From: Streptomyces sp. TP-A0874
Lineage (GTDB): Bacteria; Actinomycetota; Actinomycetes; Streptomycetales; Streptomycetaceae
Assembly: GCF_001748085.1 (NCBI RefSeq)
Contig: NZ_BBZK01000012.1
Location: 62,001-126,000, forward strand
Reading direction: 5' to 3'
DNA: 64,000 nucleotides
The notes beneath the pieces are model-generated. The model was not told the DNA's origin and ran no database searches. It was given only the letters and a program-made list of their open reading frames with translations. Shown piece after piece: positions 33,783-43,497 of this stretch (the stretch's first letter is position 1; the number at the start of each line of letters is the position of its first letter). Position numbers and translations under genes: made by a program.

Positions 33783-34332
33783 CCGCGACAACGGGGGACC
33801 GGCCGCCCGGTCCGCCGGGATGATCGGATTCCCGCTGCCGCAGGTGGGCATCGGCACCGACGTGCACGCCTTCGAGAAGGGGCGGGAGCTGTGGTGCGCG
33901 GGCCTGCGCTGGGAGGAGCCGGGCGGCGGCGTCCCCATCGGGCTGGCCGGCCACTCCGACGGCGATGTCGCCGCACACGCCGCCTGTGACGCGCTGTTCT
34001 CGGCGGCCGGTCTGGGCGACCTCGGGGAGCACTTCGGGACCGGACGGCCCGAGTGGGCCGGCGCTTCCGGCGTGACGCTGCTGACCGAGGCGGCGCGGAT
34101 CGTGCGGGCGTCCGGTTTCGACATCGGCAACGTGGCCATCCAGGTGATCGGGGTCCGTCCGAAGATCGGCGGACGGCGTGCCGAGGCGCAGCGGGTGCTG
34201 TCGGAAGCGGTCGGCGCACCGGTCTCCGTCTCCGGCACCACCACCGACGGGCTGGGGCTGACCGGGCGCGGGGAGGGGCTGGCGGCCACCGCCACGGCCC
34301 TGGTCGTGCCCGGGGGCGTCGTCACTCCTTGA
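33769..34332 (+). CDS. ispF: 2-C-methyl-D-erythritol 2,4-cyclodiphosphate synthase
   Basis: IspF cyclises CDP-methylerythritol phosphate. The 187-residue protein has the metal site GIGTDVHAFEKG (Asp and His), LAGHSDGDVAAHAACDALF (second His) and the C-terminal TTTDGLGLTGRGEGLAATAT. An N-terminal extension of about 25 residues precedes the conserved core. The ATG lies 14 bp inside ispD, so the two steps are made together. Confidence 0.95.
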   Translation: MASPDRDNGGPAARSAGMIGFPLPQVGIGTDVHAFEKGRELWCAGLRWEEPGGGVPIGLAGHSDGDVAAHAACDALFSAAGLGDLGEHFGTGRPEWAGASGVTLLTEAARIVRASGFDIGNVAIQVIGVRPKIGGRRAEAQRVLSEAVGAPVSVSGTTTDGLGLTGRGEGLAATATALVVPGGVVTP

Positions 34333-34442
34333 GGACTGTGCCGTAATCGCGCCCGGCCGCCGGAGGGAGCGGTGTGCGGGGACACGGGACGGCTGCGGGA
34401 GACCGGGGCGTACGGCGGCGTCGGAGTCAGTACCCTGGTCCC

Positions 34443-35840
34443 GTGACTATTCGGCTGTACGACACCAGCGCCCGGCAGATCCGCGACTTCGCCCCGCTGA
34501 CGCCGGGCTGTGTCTCGATCTACCTCTGTGGCGCGACCGTGCAGGCCGCCCCGCACATCGGACACATCCGATCGGGACTCAACTTCGACATCATGCGCCG
34601 CTGGTTCGCCTACCGCGGCTACGAGGTGACGTTCGTCCGCAACGTCACCGACATCGATGACAAGATCATCGCGAAGGAGGCGGAGAGCGGCGAGCCGTGG
34701 TGGTCGATCGGCTACCGCAACGAGGGCGCCTTCAACGCCGCCTATGACGCCCTCGGTTGCCTCCGGCCGACCTACGAGCCCCGCGCCACCGGCCACATCC
34801 CCGAGATGATCGAGATGATGCGGGGGCTCATCGAGCGCGGGCACGCCTATCCGGCCGACGGCAACGTCTACTTCGACGTCCACTCCTTCCCGGAGTACCT
34901 CGCCCTGTCCAACCAGGAGCTGGACAACCTCCTCCAGCCCTCCGGCGAGGGGGAGACCGGCAAGCGGGACCCGCGCGACTTCGCCATGTGGAAGGCGGTC
35001 AAGCCCGGGGAGCCGAGCTGGGAGACGCCCTGGGGGCCGGGTCGGCCCGGCTGGCACCTGGAGTGCTCCGCGATGGCCCACAAGTACCTCGGCAGCGCCT
35101 TCGACATCCACGGCGGCGGCGTGGACCTGGTCTTCCCGCACCACGAGAACGAGATCGCCCAGAGCCGGGCCTTCGGCGACGACTTCGCCGCCTACTGGGT
35201 GCACAACGCCTGGGTGACGATGAGCGGCGAGAAGATGAGCAAGTCACTCGGCAACTCGGTGCTCATCTCGGAGATGGTGGCGCGCTGGCGCCCCGTCGTA
35301 CTCCGCTACTACCTCGGCACCCCGCACTACCGGTCGACGATCGAGTACAGCGAGGAGGCGCTGCGGGAGGCGGAGTCCGCCTTCGGGCGGATCGAGGGCT
35401 TCGTGCAGCGGGTCACCGAGCTGGCCGGGGTGACGGAGCCCGCGCCCGAGGTGCCGCCGGCCTTCGCCGAGGCGATGGACGACGACCTCGGGGTGCCGCA
35501 GGCGCTCGCCGTCCTGCACACCACCGTCCGGCAGGGCAACTCCGCACTCACCGCGGACGACAAGGAGGCGGCCGTCGCCCGGCTGGCCGAGGTGCGGGCG
35601 ATGCTCGGCGTGCTCGGCCTCGACCCGCTGGACCCCCGGTGGAGCGGCGCGGGAGAGCAGAGCGAGGAACTGCACGACGTGGTCGACTCCCTGGTCCGCC
35701 TGGTGCTGGAGCAGCGCCAGGCGGCGCGGGCCCGCAAGGACTACGCCACGGCGGATGCCATCCGCGACCGGCTCCAGCGGTCCGGGCTCCTCATCGAGGA
35801 CACCCCGTCCGGGCCGCGATGGGAGATCGGCCCGCACTGA
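34443..35840 (+). CDS. cysS: Cysteinyl-tRNA synthetase
   Basis: A class I aminoacyl-tRNA synthetase of 465 residues. The HIGH motif is in YLCGATVQAAPHIGHIRSGL, whose Cys is a zinc ligand; other zinc ligands lie in WHLECSAMAHKYLG and HHENEIAQS. The KMSKS loop is GEKMSKSLGNS. The C-terminal part has the DALR-type anticodon domain. The GTG at 34443 is chosen because TIRLYDTSARQ is the conserved start; the longer frame is unconserved. It is close enough to ispF for co-transcription and is followed by rlmB, the common actinobacterial order. Confidence 0.96.
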   Translation: MTIRLYDTSARQIRDFAPLTPGCVSIYLCGATVQAAPHIGHIRSGLNFDIMRRWFAYRGYEVTFVRNVTDIDDKIIAKEAESGEPWWSIGYRNEGAFNAAYDALGCLRPTYEPRATGHIPEMIEMMRGLIERGHAYPADGNVYFDVHSFPEYLALSNQELDNLLQPSGEGETGKRDPRDFAMWKAVKPGEPSWETPWGPGRPGWHLECSAMAHKYLGSAFDIHGGGVDLVFPHHENEIAQSRAFGDDFAAYWVHNAWVTMSGEKMSKSLGNSVLISEMVARWRPVVLRYYLGTPHYRSTIEYSEEALREAESAFGRIEGFVQRVTELAGVTEPAPEVPPAFAEAMDDDLGVPQALAVLHTTVRQGNSALTADDKEAAVARLAEVRAMLGVLGLDPLDPRWSGAGEQSEELHDVVDSLVRLVLEQRQAARARKDYATADAIRDRLQRSGLLIEDTPSGPRWEIGPH

Positions 35841-35882
35841 CGGTCCGCCGACCGCCGGCGAGCACAGCAGTTCAGTTCCATA

Positions 35883-35906
35883 CAAGTTACGCAGCAAGTT
35901 ACGCAG
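35883..35906. repeat. 12-bp tandem duplication between cysS and rlmB
   Basis: CAAGTTACGCAG occurs twice in direct succession in the 113-bp gap. It may be a recent slippage duplication or part of an rlmB promoter. Confidence 0.8.
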
Positions 35907-35953
35907 CCAGTACCGCCGAGCAGCAGCCGGCGGGCAGAGAAGTCAGGTGACCC

Positions 35954-36898
35954 ATGGCCGGCAACAGCCAGCGCAGAAACCGCCGCACGTCCGGCAAGAA
36001 GGGCATGCAGGTCGGCAGCGGCGGCCAGCGTCGCCGAGGCCTGGAGGGCAAGGGGCCGACTCCGCCCGCCTCGGCCCGCAAGGGGCATATCAAGAACCGG
36101 CTGGCCAACGAGAAGGCGCGGCGGGCGGCGGCCCGCCCCAAGCGCCGCGCCGGATCGGGCAGCAGCGAGATGGTGGTCGGCCGCAACTCGGTGGCGGAGG
36201 CGCTGCGGGAGGGCGTCCCGGCGACCAAGCTGCACGTCCAGCAGTACATCGACAGCGACGAGCGGGTGCGGGAGGCGCTGCAGGCCGCCGTCGACCGGGG
36301 GCTGCCGCTGATGGAGGCGCCGCGACCGGAGCTGGACCGGATGACCGGCGGCCTCAACCACCAGGGCCTGGTGCTCCAGGTGCCGCCGTACGACTACGCC
36401 CACCCCGAGGACCTGGCGGCCGCCGCGCTGGACGACGGTGAGGACCCGCTCATCGTGGCGCTGGACGGGGTCACCGACCCCCGCAACCTGGGGGCCGTGG
36501 TGCGGTCGGTGTCGGCCTTCGGCGGGCACGGTGTGGTGGTGCCCGAGCGTCGCGCGGCCGGGATGACCGCGGCCGCCTGGAAGACCTCGGCGGGCACCGC
36601 GGCCCGTACCCCGGTCGCCCGGGCCACCAATCTCACCCGCGCGCTGGAGGCCTACCAGAAGGCCGGGCTGTTCGTGGTGGGGCTGGCCGCCGACGGTGAG
36701 GCCGAGATCCAGGACGTCGAGGCGCTGGACGGGCCGGTGGTGATCGTCGTCGGCAGCGAGGGCAAGGGGCTCTCCCGGCTGGTGAGCGAGACCTGTGACC
36801 TCCGGGTGCGGATCCCGATGCCGGGCGGCGCCGAGTCGTTGAACGCCGGGGTCGCCGCCGGTGTCGTGCTGTACGAGGCGGCCCGCCGCCGCTCCTGA
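35954..36898 (+). CDS. rlmB: 23S rRNA (guanosine-2'-O-)-methyltransferase, SpoU/TrmH family
   Basis: It methylates a ribose in 23S rRNA. The 314-residue protein has a basic, disordered N-terminus of about 70 residues, then the substrate-binding domain (VVGRNSVAEALREGVPATKL) and a trefoil-knot SPOUT domain with motif 1 VTDPRNLGAVVRSV, motif 2 VVGSEGKGLSRLV and motif 3 IPMPGGAESLNAGVAAGVVL. These three motifs define the family. The ATG is preceded by a weak AGGTGA. Confidence 0.93.
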   Translation: MAGNSQRRNRRTSGKKGMQVGSGGQRRRGLEGKGPTPPASARKGHIKNRLANEKARRAAARPKRRAGSGSSEMVVGRNSVAEALREGVPATKLHVQQYIDSDERVREALQAAVDRGLPLMEAPRPELDRMTGGLNHQGLVLQVPPYDYAHPEDLAAAALDDGEDPLIVALDGVTDPRNLGAVVRSVSAFGGHGVVVPERRAAGMTAAAWKTSAGTAARTPVARATNLTRALEAYQKAGLFVVGLAADGEAEIQDVEALDGPVVIVVGSEGKGLSRLVSETCDLRVRIPMPGGAESLNAGVAAGVVLYEAARRRS

Positions 36899-37040
36899 GC
36901 CGTGCGGACCGGTGCGGCCGGCTGGGGGCGCCACCGGGAAGCTGGGCGCCGCGTCGGCACCGGGGAACCGGAGATCTTGACGGGTCTCGGACAGATCGGG
37001 GCAGTGCGGGCAGTGTCTTAACCGGGGGTCACTCGGTTAG

Positions 37041-38921
37041 ATGAGTGTGGACACCAGAACACCTCGCTCTACCGGGGGCGGCTCGCCCGGTTTCAGCGGC
37101 GAGCCCGGGCTGAGCACGGTGAAGGTGCCGTGTGATCCCGCCCAGGTCATCGTCAACCACGCCAGCTTCCGGGTGCGGCTCGCCAGGCCGGTGCCAGGCG
37201 GTATCCCCGTGCCGGCCGCGCTCCGGCGGTCCGCCGCCACCACGCCTCCCCGACCGGTCGGCGCCACCCCGGCCGCGGGGTCGCGGCGCCGCACACCCGT
37301 GGTGTGGAGCGGACGGACCAGGCCCGGTGACCCGGCCGCCGGCCAACTCCTGCAGGCGGTCCGGAACACGGGAACGGGGCTGGACGGGACCGCGCCGTTC
37401 CCGGCCGTCGACGGTGCGGAGGACCCGGCGACCACCCAGGTCCTGCCGCAGCTCCGGGGCGACGCGCCGCAGCCGCCCGGAGTCGTCGCACCGCGCCAGC
37501 CGAGGCCACCGGAACCCGGGCCGCTGCTGGGGCTCCGACCGTTGCGCGGGCTGGAGTGGGAGGAGGCCGGATACGAGGGGGACGGCCTCGCCGGCGAGCG
37601 GGGAGCCGACCCGCCGCGGTCTCCCGCTGAGTTCGAGGAGCTGGCCGAACCGTGTCCGCCCGAGCCGCAGCCGCTCGAACCCTACCGAGCCGAGCCGTAC
37701 CCGCCCGACGACGGCGGACCGCGGGCGTTGGTCGGGGAAGCCCCGGCCGGCCGTCGCCGTACCCTCCTGGAGCACCGCGCCTACGAGGAGTTCGACGCCG
37801 ACCCGGAGACGGACCGGCAGACCGGGAGCGACCGGGCCACCGATGACCTCACGGCGGCCGGGAGCGGAGACGGCACGGGGGAGGGCCGCCGGGGGCGGCG
37901 GCGCTCCGCGGACGCCGTCCGGCACGCCTACTACCCCGACCGCCGGATCAACCTCGGCGTGGTGCTGCTGCCGCTCCGGGTCTTCCTCGGCCTGATCTCG
38001 GTCTACGCCGGTATGGGCAAGCTCTGCGATCCGGTCTACTTCGACGCCGCACAGGACGGCTCCCTGGTCTCCTGGCTGCGTTCGATGCGGCCCTGGTCGG
38101 TGGCGGCCCCGCTGCACGACCTGGCCCTGGCCCATCCGTTGGGCGCCGGGCTCACGGTGGCCTTCCTGCAGATCGTGGTGGGTGTGCTGACCATCTGCGG
38201 ACTCTGGCAGCGGCTGGCGGCGGCGGTCGGCGCCCTGCTCTCGATCGCGCTCCTGCTGACCGTGAGCTGGCAGCAGGGGCCGGTCTACGAGTTGCCGGAC
38301 ATCATCTACCTCGCGGCCTGGAGCCCGTTGGTCATCGCGGGCGCACCGGTGTACTCGGTGGACGCCAGGCTGTCAGGGGAGGCCTGGCGCAGTCTCGGGC
38401 CCCGTGCCGAGCTGTGGGACCTCCGGCTGCGGGTCCTCAGGCGCGGCGCGGTGCTGGGAGCGATGATCGTCGGTGTCACCCTGCTGACCGGTTCGATGCT
38501 CGGCGGCGCCGTGCGGTCCACCGATCTCACCCGGCTGCCCGGACCGGAGGAGGCGCCCCGCAACCACCTGCCGGGCTCTCCGCTGCCGCAGCGGCCGGAA
38601 CGCCGCCCGTCCCTGGACCCGTCCTCGGGTGCGGGTGCCCGCGAGACCGGAAGTCCCGCGAGCCCGGAGGCTTCGGTCTCGCCGTCCGCGCCGGAGGAGT
38701 CGGCCGGCGCGGCGACCTCCGGCCCGGCTCAGCCCACCCAGGGCACCGTCGGCCCGCCCGCCCGACAGCAGGCGCCCCCGCAGCAGCCGCCGAGCCGCAC
38801 CGCGGGACCGGGGTCCACCGGCGGCTCGGCACCCGACCCGGGGAGCGGTGGTGACGAGGGCGCCGACGGGAGGACCGGCGGCGATCCCGACGAGGGCGCC
38901 CTGGGCGGTCTGCTCGGCTGA
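37041..38921 (+). CDS. DoxX-family membrane protein with long disordered arms
   Basis: A 626-residue protein. The DoxX-like membrane core lies at about 295-490: LPLRVFLGLISVYAGMGKL, then AFLQIVVGVLTICGLWQRLA, LLSIALLLTVSW and a final LGAMIVGVTLLTGSML. About 290 residues of Pro/Arg-rich sequence precede it and about 130 of Pro/Ser/Gly-rich sequence follow it, so more than half the protein is probably disordered. DoxX proteins elsewhere take part in redox or thiol-linked membrane complexes; the role here is unknown. Confidence 0.8.
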   Translation: MSVDTRTPRSTGGGSPGFSGEPGLSTVKVPCDPAQVIVNHASFRVRLARPVPGGIPVPAALRRSAATTPPRPVGATPAAGSRRRTPVVWSGRTRPGDPAAGQLLQAVRNTGTGLDGTAPFPAVDGAEDPATTQVLPQLRGDAPQPPGVVAPRQPRPPEPGPLLGLRPLRGLEWEEAGYEGDGLAGERGADPPRSPAEFEELAEPCPPEPQPLEPYRAEPYPPDDGGPRALVGEAPAGRRRTLLEHRAYEEFDADPETDRQTGSDRATDDLTAAGSGDGTGEGRRGRRRSADAVRHAYYPDRRINLGVVLLPLRVFLGLISVYAGMGKLCDPVYFDAAQDGSLVSWLRSMRPWSVAAPLHDLALAHPLGAGLTVAFLQIVVGVLTICGLWQRLAAAVGALLSIALLLTVSWQQGPVYELPDIIYLAAWSPLVIAGAPVYSVDARLSGEAWRSLGPRAELWDLRLRVLRRGAVLGAMIVGVTLLTGSMLGGAVRSTDLTRLPGPEEAPRNHLPGSPLPQRPERRPSLDPSSGAGARETGSPASPEASVSPSAPEESAGAATSGPAQPTQGTVGPPARQQAPPQQPPSRTAGPGSTGGSAPDPGSGGDEGADGRTGGDPDEGALGGLLG

Positions 38922-38937
38922 TCCGGAGCGTGGTGCG

Positions 38938-38960
38938 GGTGGCCCCGGCCCGGGGCCACC
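38938..38960. terminator. Short terminator between convergent genes
   Basis: GGTGGCCCCGG and CCGGGGCCACC are separated by one base, giving a stem of about nine pairs with a small loop, between the DoxX and nucleotidyltransferase stops. Confidence 0.5.
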
Positions 38961-38969
38961 CGCAGGGCG

Positions 38970-39725
38970 TCAGCTCTGGTGCGCCGCGAGTTCCCTGGCC
39001 GCCTCGGTGAGGTCCTTCTCGGTGTCGATGGCTCGCCAGTAGGCCCCCTGCGGCAGGGGATAGCCGGCGAGTCGGCGTTTCCGGGCCAGCCGCGGGAAGG
39101 TGGTGCGCTCGTGGTCGCCGCGGGTCGGGAGCATGGCGGCGAAGTTCGCGGAGAAGACGTAGACCCCGGCGTTGATGAGGTACGGCGAGGGGGGCGCCTC
39201 GATGAAGTCCACGACATGGCCGTACTCGTTGGTCTCCACCACGCCCCAGGGGATGCGGGGCCGGGCCAGCGAGAGCGTCGCCTCCGCACCGCGCTCGTGG
39301 TGGAAGTCGGCCATCTCCCGGAGCGAGAAACGCGTCCAGATGTCGCCGTTGGTGGCGTACCAGGGTTCGTCGGGACGCGGTAGATAGGCCGCGGCGTGTT
39401 TGAGACCGCCGCCGCGACCGAGTGGTTCGTCCTCGGTGACCGTGGTGACCCGGCAGGGCAGCCGGTCGGCGGTGGAGGTGAGCCACTCCTGGAGCACCTC
39501 CGCGAGGTGGCCGCAGGAGATGACCGCGTCGGTGACGCCCTCGGCGGCGAGCCAACCGAGTTGGTGGCCGATGATCGGCGTCCCGGTGCCCGGAATCTCG
39601 ACCAGCGGTTTCGGCCGGTCGTCGGTGTACGGGCGCAATCGTGAGCCCTGGCCGCCGGCGAGGATCACGGCCTGGGTCGGGCGCGCGGAGGAAGCGTTGG
39701 AGTCACCTGTCATGAGCCGCACCAT
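38970..39725 (-). CDS. Sugar-1-phosphate nucleotidyltransferase-like protein
   Basis: A 251-residue NTP_transferase protein. QAVILAGGQGSRLRPYTDDR is the nucleotide-binding signature, KPLVEIPGTGTPIIGHQLGW follows, TNGDIWTRF holds a metal-binding Asp, and INAGVYVFS is typical. It resembles glucose-1-phosphate or mannose-1-phosphate nucleotidyltransferases but lacks a C-terminal beta-helix domain. Start could be the ATG at 39725 or the one at 39713. The product sugar is unknown. Confidence 0.85.
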   Translation of the reverse strand: MVRLMTGDSNASSARPTQAVILAGGQGSRLRPYTDDRPKPLVEIPGTGTPIIGHQLGWLAAEGVTDAVISCGHLAEVLQEWLTSTADRLPCRVTTVTEDEPLGRGGGLKHAAAYLPRPDEPWYATNGDIWTRFSLREMADFHHERGAEATLSLARPRIPWGVVETNEYGHVVDFIEAPPSPYLINAGVYVFSANFAAMLPTRGDHERTTFPRLARKRRLAGYPLPQGAYWRAIDTEKDLTEAARELAAHQS

Positions 39726-39837
39726 ATGCGGTGTTGTGCCGCTGGCCGTACGCGCGCCGGGGGCGCGGCCGGTCGGAAGGCGACGAGGTGGGCTCGGGGG
39801 GAGAGCCGGGCCAGTTGCTGAGGTCCGGTCGGTTCCG

Positions 39838-40266
39838 TCAGTGCGCCGCCTGGGCCACGCCGTAGGCGAAGGAGGTGTCGCAGACGGGCCGGGAGAAGCT
39901 CTGGGCCCGCTCCACCGCGCTGCCGTACTTGGCCACGGCCGCCCGACCGAGCGCCCGGGCGATCCGGCCGCAGTGCTCGGCCAGCGAGGGGTCGCGTTCG
40001 GTGGCCTGCTGGAGGTGGGTCAGCGCCACGCCGGGGTCCTTCTCCCGGAGTTCGGCGATCAGCCGGTCGCGGAGCCGGTCCTGCGGAGTGCTGGCGGTCC
40101 CGGCGGGGCTTCGGTCGGTCTGCTCGGCGGAGGCGTTGAGCATCGAGGACTCGCCTTGCGGGGTGGACCAGTTGACCTGGCTGACCGCGAGAGTGCCGGA
40201 GAGTACCAGCACGACGGGGAGGGCGAGCGCGAGGGAGCGGCCGATTCGGCGGGCTACGGTGTTCAC
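39838..40266 (-). CDS. Membrane-anchored or secreted hypothetical protein
   Basis: A 142-residue protein with a GTG start at 40266. It begins with a basic stretch and one hydrophobic helix (SLALALPVVLVLSGTLAVS), either a signal anchor or an uncleaved signal peptide. A Ser/Thr-rich linker and a helical domain follow, with two cysteines (EHCGRIARALG and RPVCDTSFAYG) that could form a disulphide outside the cell. I recognise no family. Confidence 0.65.
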   Translation of the reverse strand: MNTVARRIGRSLALALPVVLVLSGTLAVSQVNWSTPQGESSMLNASAEQTDRSPAGTASTPQDRLRDRLIAELREKDPGVALTHLQQATERDPSLAEHCGRIARALGRAAVAKYGSAVERAQSFSRPVCDTSFAYGVAQAAH

Positions 40267-40489
40267 GCGGCGATGGTAGCGATCCGTAGTCGAAATGCCA
40301 CATTCCGTCACTCGGGCGAGGGAGCTGCGGAGAGGGCCTTGGGCGACTGTTCGACCGGGGCGGGAACGGTGGGTGTGGACGGGGGCGAGCCCGATGCGCC
40401 CGAGCGGGCCCGAAAGGGCGGACGGCGCCGCACACCCCGTCAGCCGGGGGCGCGACGCCGTCGACCGCTGACTTCGGCAGCGGCACTGC

Positions 40490-41626
<1,137 letters not shown>

Positions 41627-41742
41627 GGTGTTTCCCTTCACCGGCAGGAACGTGCCGGACGATCCGAGTAAAGGTGAGGCGTTGGGAGCCGCCGCCGGTC
41701 CGCCGCCCTCGCGAACGGTGGCTGCCGATCGACGGCTGCGGT

Positions 41743-41754
41743 TGGTCCACACCA
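41743..41754. promoter_or_regulatory. Possible DasR-like operator upstream of msiK
   Basis: TGGTCCACACCA has the TGGT-n4-ACCA frame of the DasR site (TGGTCTAGACCA) with changes in the centre, and overlaps a second inverted repeat GTCCAC-n5-GTGGAC. It lies 117 bp upstream of the msiK ATG. The match is too weak for certainty. The rest of 41627-41992 shows no gene. Confidence 0.3.
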
Positions 41755-41992
41755 GGTGGACTGCTGGGTGACGCTACCCGGCCCACCTGCGGCTTGTCAG
41801 TAGCGGTGCGGTCTCGATCGCGCCGCGCCCGACCGCGGTGTACGGAGCGTGGCGCGGGTTCCGGGGCGGAGGGGCGCCCGGTCTGCTCCTCAGATGACGC
41901 CCGCGGCGGCGCGCGGTGACCCCGGCGGTACGGCGGTCCGGCTGTGTAGAGTGGTGGTGCCCCGCGCTCGGCACCGGATCGAGGCGGCACGC

Positions 41993-42065
41993 GCCGACTT
42001 AGCTCAGCTGGTAGAGCACCGCTCTTGTAAAGCGAAGGTCGTCGGTTCGAGTCCGACAGTCGGCT
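41993..42065 (+). tRNA. tRNA-Thr (anticodon UGU)
   Basis: A complete cloverleaf of 73 nt without an encoded CCA. The acceptor stem GCCGACT pairs with AGTCGGC, the D arm is GCTCAGCTGGTAGAGC, the anticodon loop CTTGTAA has TGT in the centre after the conserved T33, and the T arm contains GGTTCGAGTCC. Anticodon UGU reads ACA/ACG threonine codons. A strong hairpin follows. Decayed mobile-element and helicase fragments begin within 200 bp. Confidence 0.97.
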
Positions 42066-42081
42066 CGACTGTGAGCAGGAA

Positions 42082-42115
42082 GAACGCCCCGGACCGATCC
42101 TGGTCCGGGGCGTTC
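42082..42115 (+). terminator. Terminator after tRNA-Thr
   Basis: A perfect 14-bp stem (GAACGCCCCGGACC with its complement) and a GATCCT loop, 17 bp after the tRNA. Confidence 0.85.
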
Positions 42116-42257
42116 GGCGTCCGTGGACGGCGTCGGCGAGGTCGGTCAGCCCTGGTCGACGCTCCGCTTCCACGGCCGGTTTCCAGGTGGCTGACGCCGC
42201 TTCCCGACGGGTGTCCTGCGCGAGCGTCCCGGCTCGGCGGTTGTCTTCCCTCGGAAG

Positions 42258-42426
42258 GTCTACCTGGTTGAGCCAAGGAGGCAGGTGGGGTGAAGGGCAT
42301 GTGGAAGCACGGGTGCGCCGTGAGCCAGTGCTGTATCGCCGGTGTCTTGTGCGTGGCGTGGATGTAGCAGACCAGGTGCACCTCCAGTCCCTCGGGCACC
42401 TCCTTGTCGATGCGGGCGAGGGCCAT
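42258..42426 (-). pseudogene. Remnant of an IS630-type transposase
   Basis: The minus strand encodes IDKEVPEGLEVHLVC, ATHKTPAIQHWLTAHP and FHMPFTP, which is the catalytic-domain segment of IS630-family transposases. The usual DNYATHK is YIHATHK, so the second catalytic Asp is lost. Near 42275 the frame shifts; reading the next frame gives SWLNQVD, the family continuation, and then homology stops. No start, upstream domain or terminal inverted repeats remain. It begins 12 bp after the KAS III stop, so it marks an old rearrangement next to the tRNA. Confidence 0.75.
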
Positions 42427-42437
42427 CGGCGGGCCCC

Positions 42438-43388
42438 TCAGGGGCAGGTGACGACCTGGCCCGCCCAGGACAGGCCTCCGCCGAAGCTGAACAGCAGCAC
42501 GGGGGCGCCCGCGGGGACCTCGCCGCGCTCGACGAGCTTGGACAACGCGAGCGGGACCGAGGCGGCGGAGGTGTTGCCCGAGTCGACGACGTCCCGGGCG
42601 ATCACGACGTCATCGCGCAGTGCGAGGCGTCGGGTCAGTGCCTCGATGATCCGCAGATTGGCCTGGTGGGTGACGACTGCGGCGAGGTCGGTGGTGGCGA
42701 TGCCGGCATGGCGGCAGGCGTCCTCGGCGATGGCGGGCAGTTCGCTGGTGGCCCAGCGGAAGACCGCCTGGCCTTCCTGGGTGAACTTCGGCTGCCAGGC
42801 GTCCTGCAGCCGCACCGCGTTCCCGCGGGTCGGGTCGGAGCCCCAGACGACGAGGCCGATGCCCTCGTGGTCCGCCTCCGTCGAACTGATGAGGGCTGCG
42901 CCCGCGCCGTCGCCCAGGAGAACGCAGGTACTGCGGTCACTCCAGTCGGTGACGTCGGACATCTTTTCGGCGCCGATGACGAGGGCGTGCCGGGCCGCTC
43001 CCGCCTTGAGTGAGTGATCCGCGCAGGCGAGGGCCGTGGTGAAGCCGGCGCAGCCGTTGTTCAGATCGAAGCAGACGGCGGATGGGATCTCCAGGCGAGC
43101 GGCGACCTGGGCAGCGATGGAGGGGCAGCGGTCAACGGCGGAGCAGGTCGCGACAGTCACCAAGCCGATTTCTGCCGGTGCGAGACCGGAGGTGACCAGA
43201 GCCTTCGCCGCGGCGGCTGCGGCCATGTCGGTGACGGACTCGTCCTCGCGCGCGATCCTGCGGGTGGCGATCCCGGTGCGCTGACGGATCCAGTCGTCGC
43301 TGGTCGCCACGAGTTGCTCCAGGTCCGCATTGCTCAGCACTCGGGACGGCTGATGGTGGCCCATCGCAGCGATACGGGTTCCCGGCAT
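42438..43388 (-). CDS. Ketoacyl-ACP synthase III (FabH-like)
   Basis: A 316-residue KAS III with the full triad Cys113 (NNGCAGFTTAL), His241 (VVTHQANLRIIEAL) and Asn272 (VDSGNTSAAS). It condenses an acyl-CoA starter with malonyl-ACP, or acts as an acyltransferase. The ATG at 43388 has GGAGAAAC upstream. It is divergent from a TetR gene and shares with the PKS block the 14-bp sequence AACCGATCGGTCGG in its promoter. I therefore think it belongs to the biosynthetic cluster, as starter-unit enzyme, although two pseudogenes and a PH-like gene lie between. Confidence 0.9.
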   Translation of the reverse strand: MPGTRIAAMGHHQPSRVLSNADLEQLVATSDDWIRQRTGIATRRIAREDESVTDMAAAAAAKALVTSGLAPAEIGLVTVATCSAVDRCPSIAAQVAARLEIPSAVCFDLNNGCAGFTTALACADHSLKAGAARHALVIGAEKMSDVTDWSDRSTCVLLGDGAGAALISSTEADHEGIGLVVWGSDPTRGNAVRLQDAWQPKFTQEGQAVFRWATSELPAIAEDACRHAGIATTDLAAVVTHQANLRIIEALTRRLALRDDVVIARDVVDSGNTSAASVPLALSKLVERGEVPAGAPVLLFSFGGGLSWAGQVVTCP

Positions 43389-43446
43389 GGAGTTTCTCCT
43401 CGGTCGGACTGCGCGGCAGGTCGGGCAATGCCCGCCGGAATATAGC

Positions 43447-43460
43447 AACCGATCGGTCGG
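43447..43460. promoter_or_regulatory. Operator shared with the PKS block (copy 1)
   Basis: AACCGATCGGTCGG contains the perfect palindrome ACCGATCGGT and lies in the 109-bp space between the divergent KAS III and TetR genes. The identical 14 bases recur at 48099-48112, 126 bp before the first gene of the PKS block. Confidence 0.65.
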
Positions 43461-43497
43461 AAGCTAAAGAGGTGGCGAGCGACTAGCATGGCTTGTC

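Noticed and set aside
32454..35204. Very long minus-strand ORF (916 codons) opposite carD, ispD, ispF and cysS
   Set aside because: The plus strand encodes four well-known enzymes here. The minus frame is low-complexity, Arg/Pro/Ser-rich shadow sequence typical of high-GC DNA.
41993..42065. tRNA-Thr as the attachment site of an integrated element
   Set aside because: No second copy of the tRNA 3' end and no integrase gene were seen in the window, so only a rearrangement near the tRNA is claimed.
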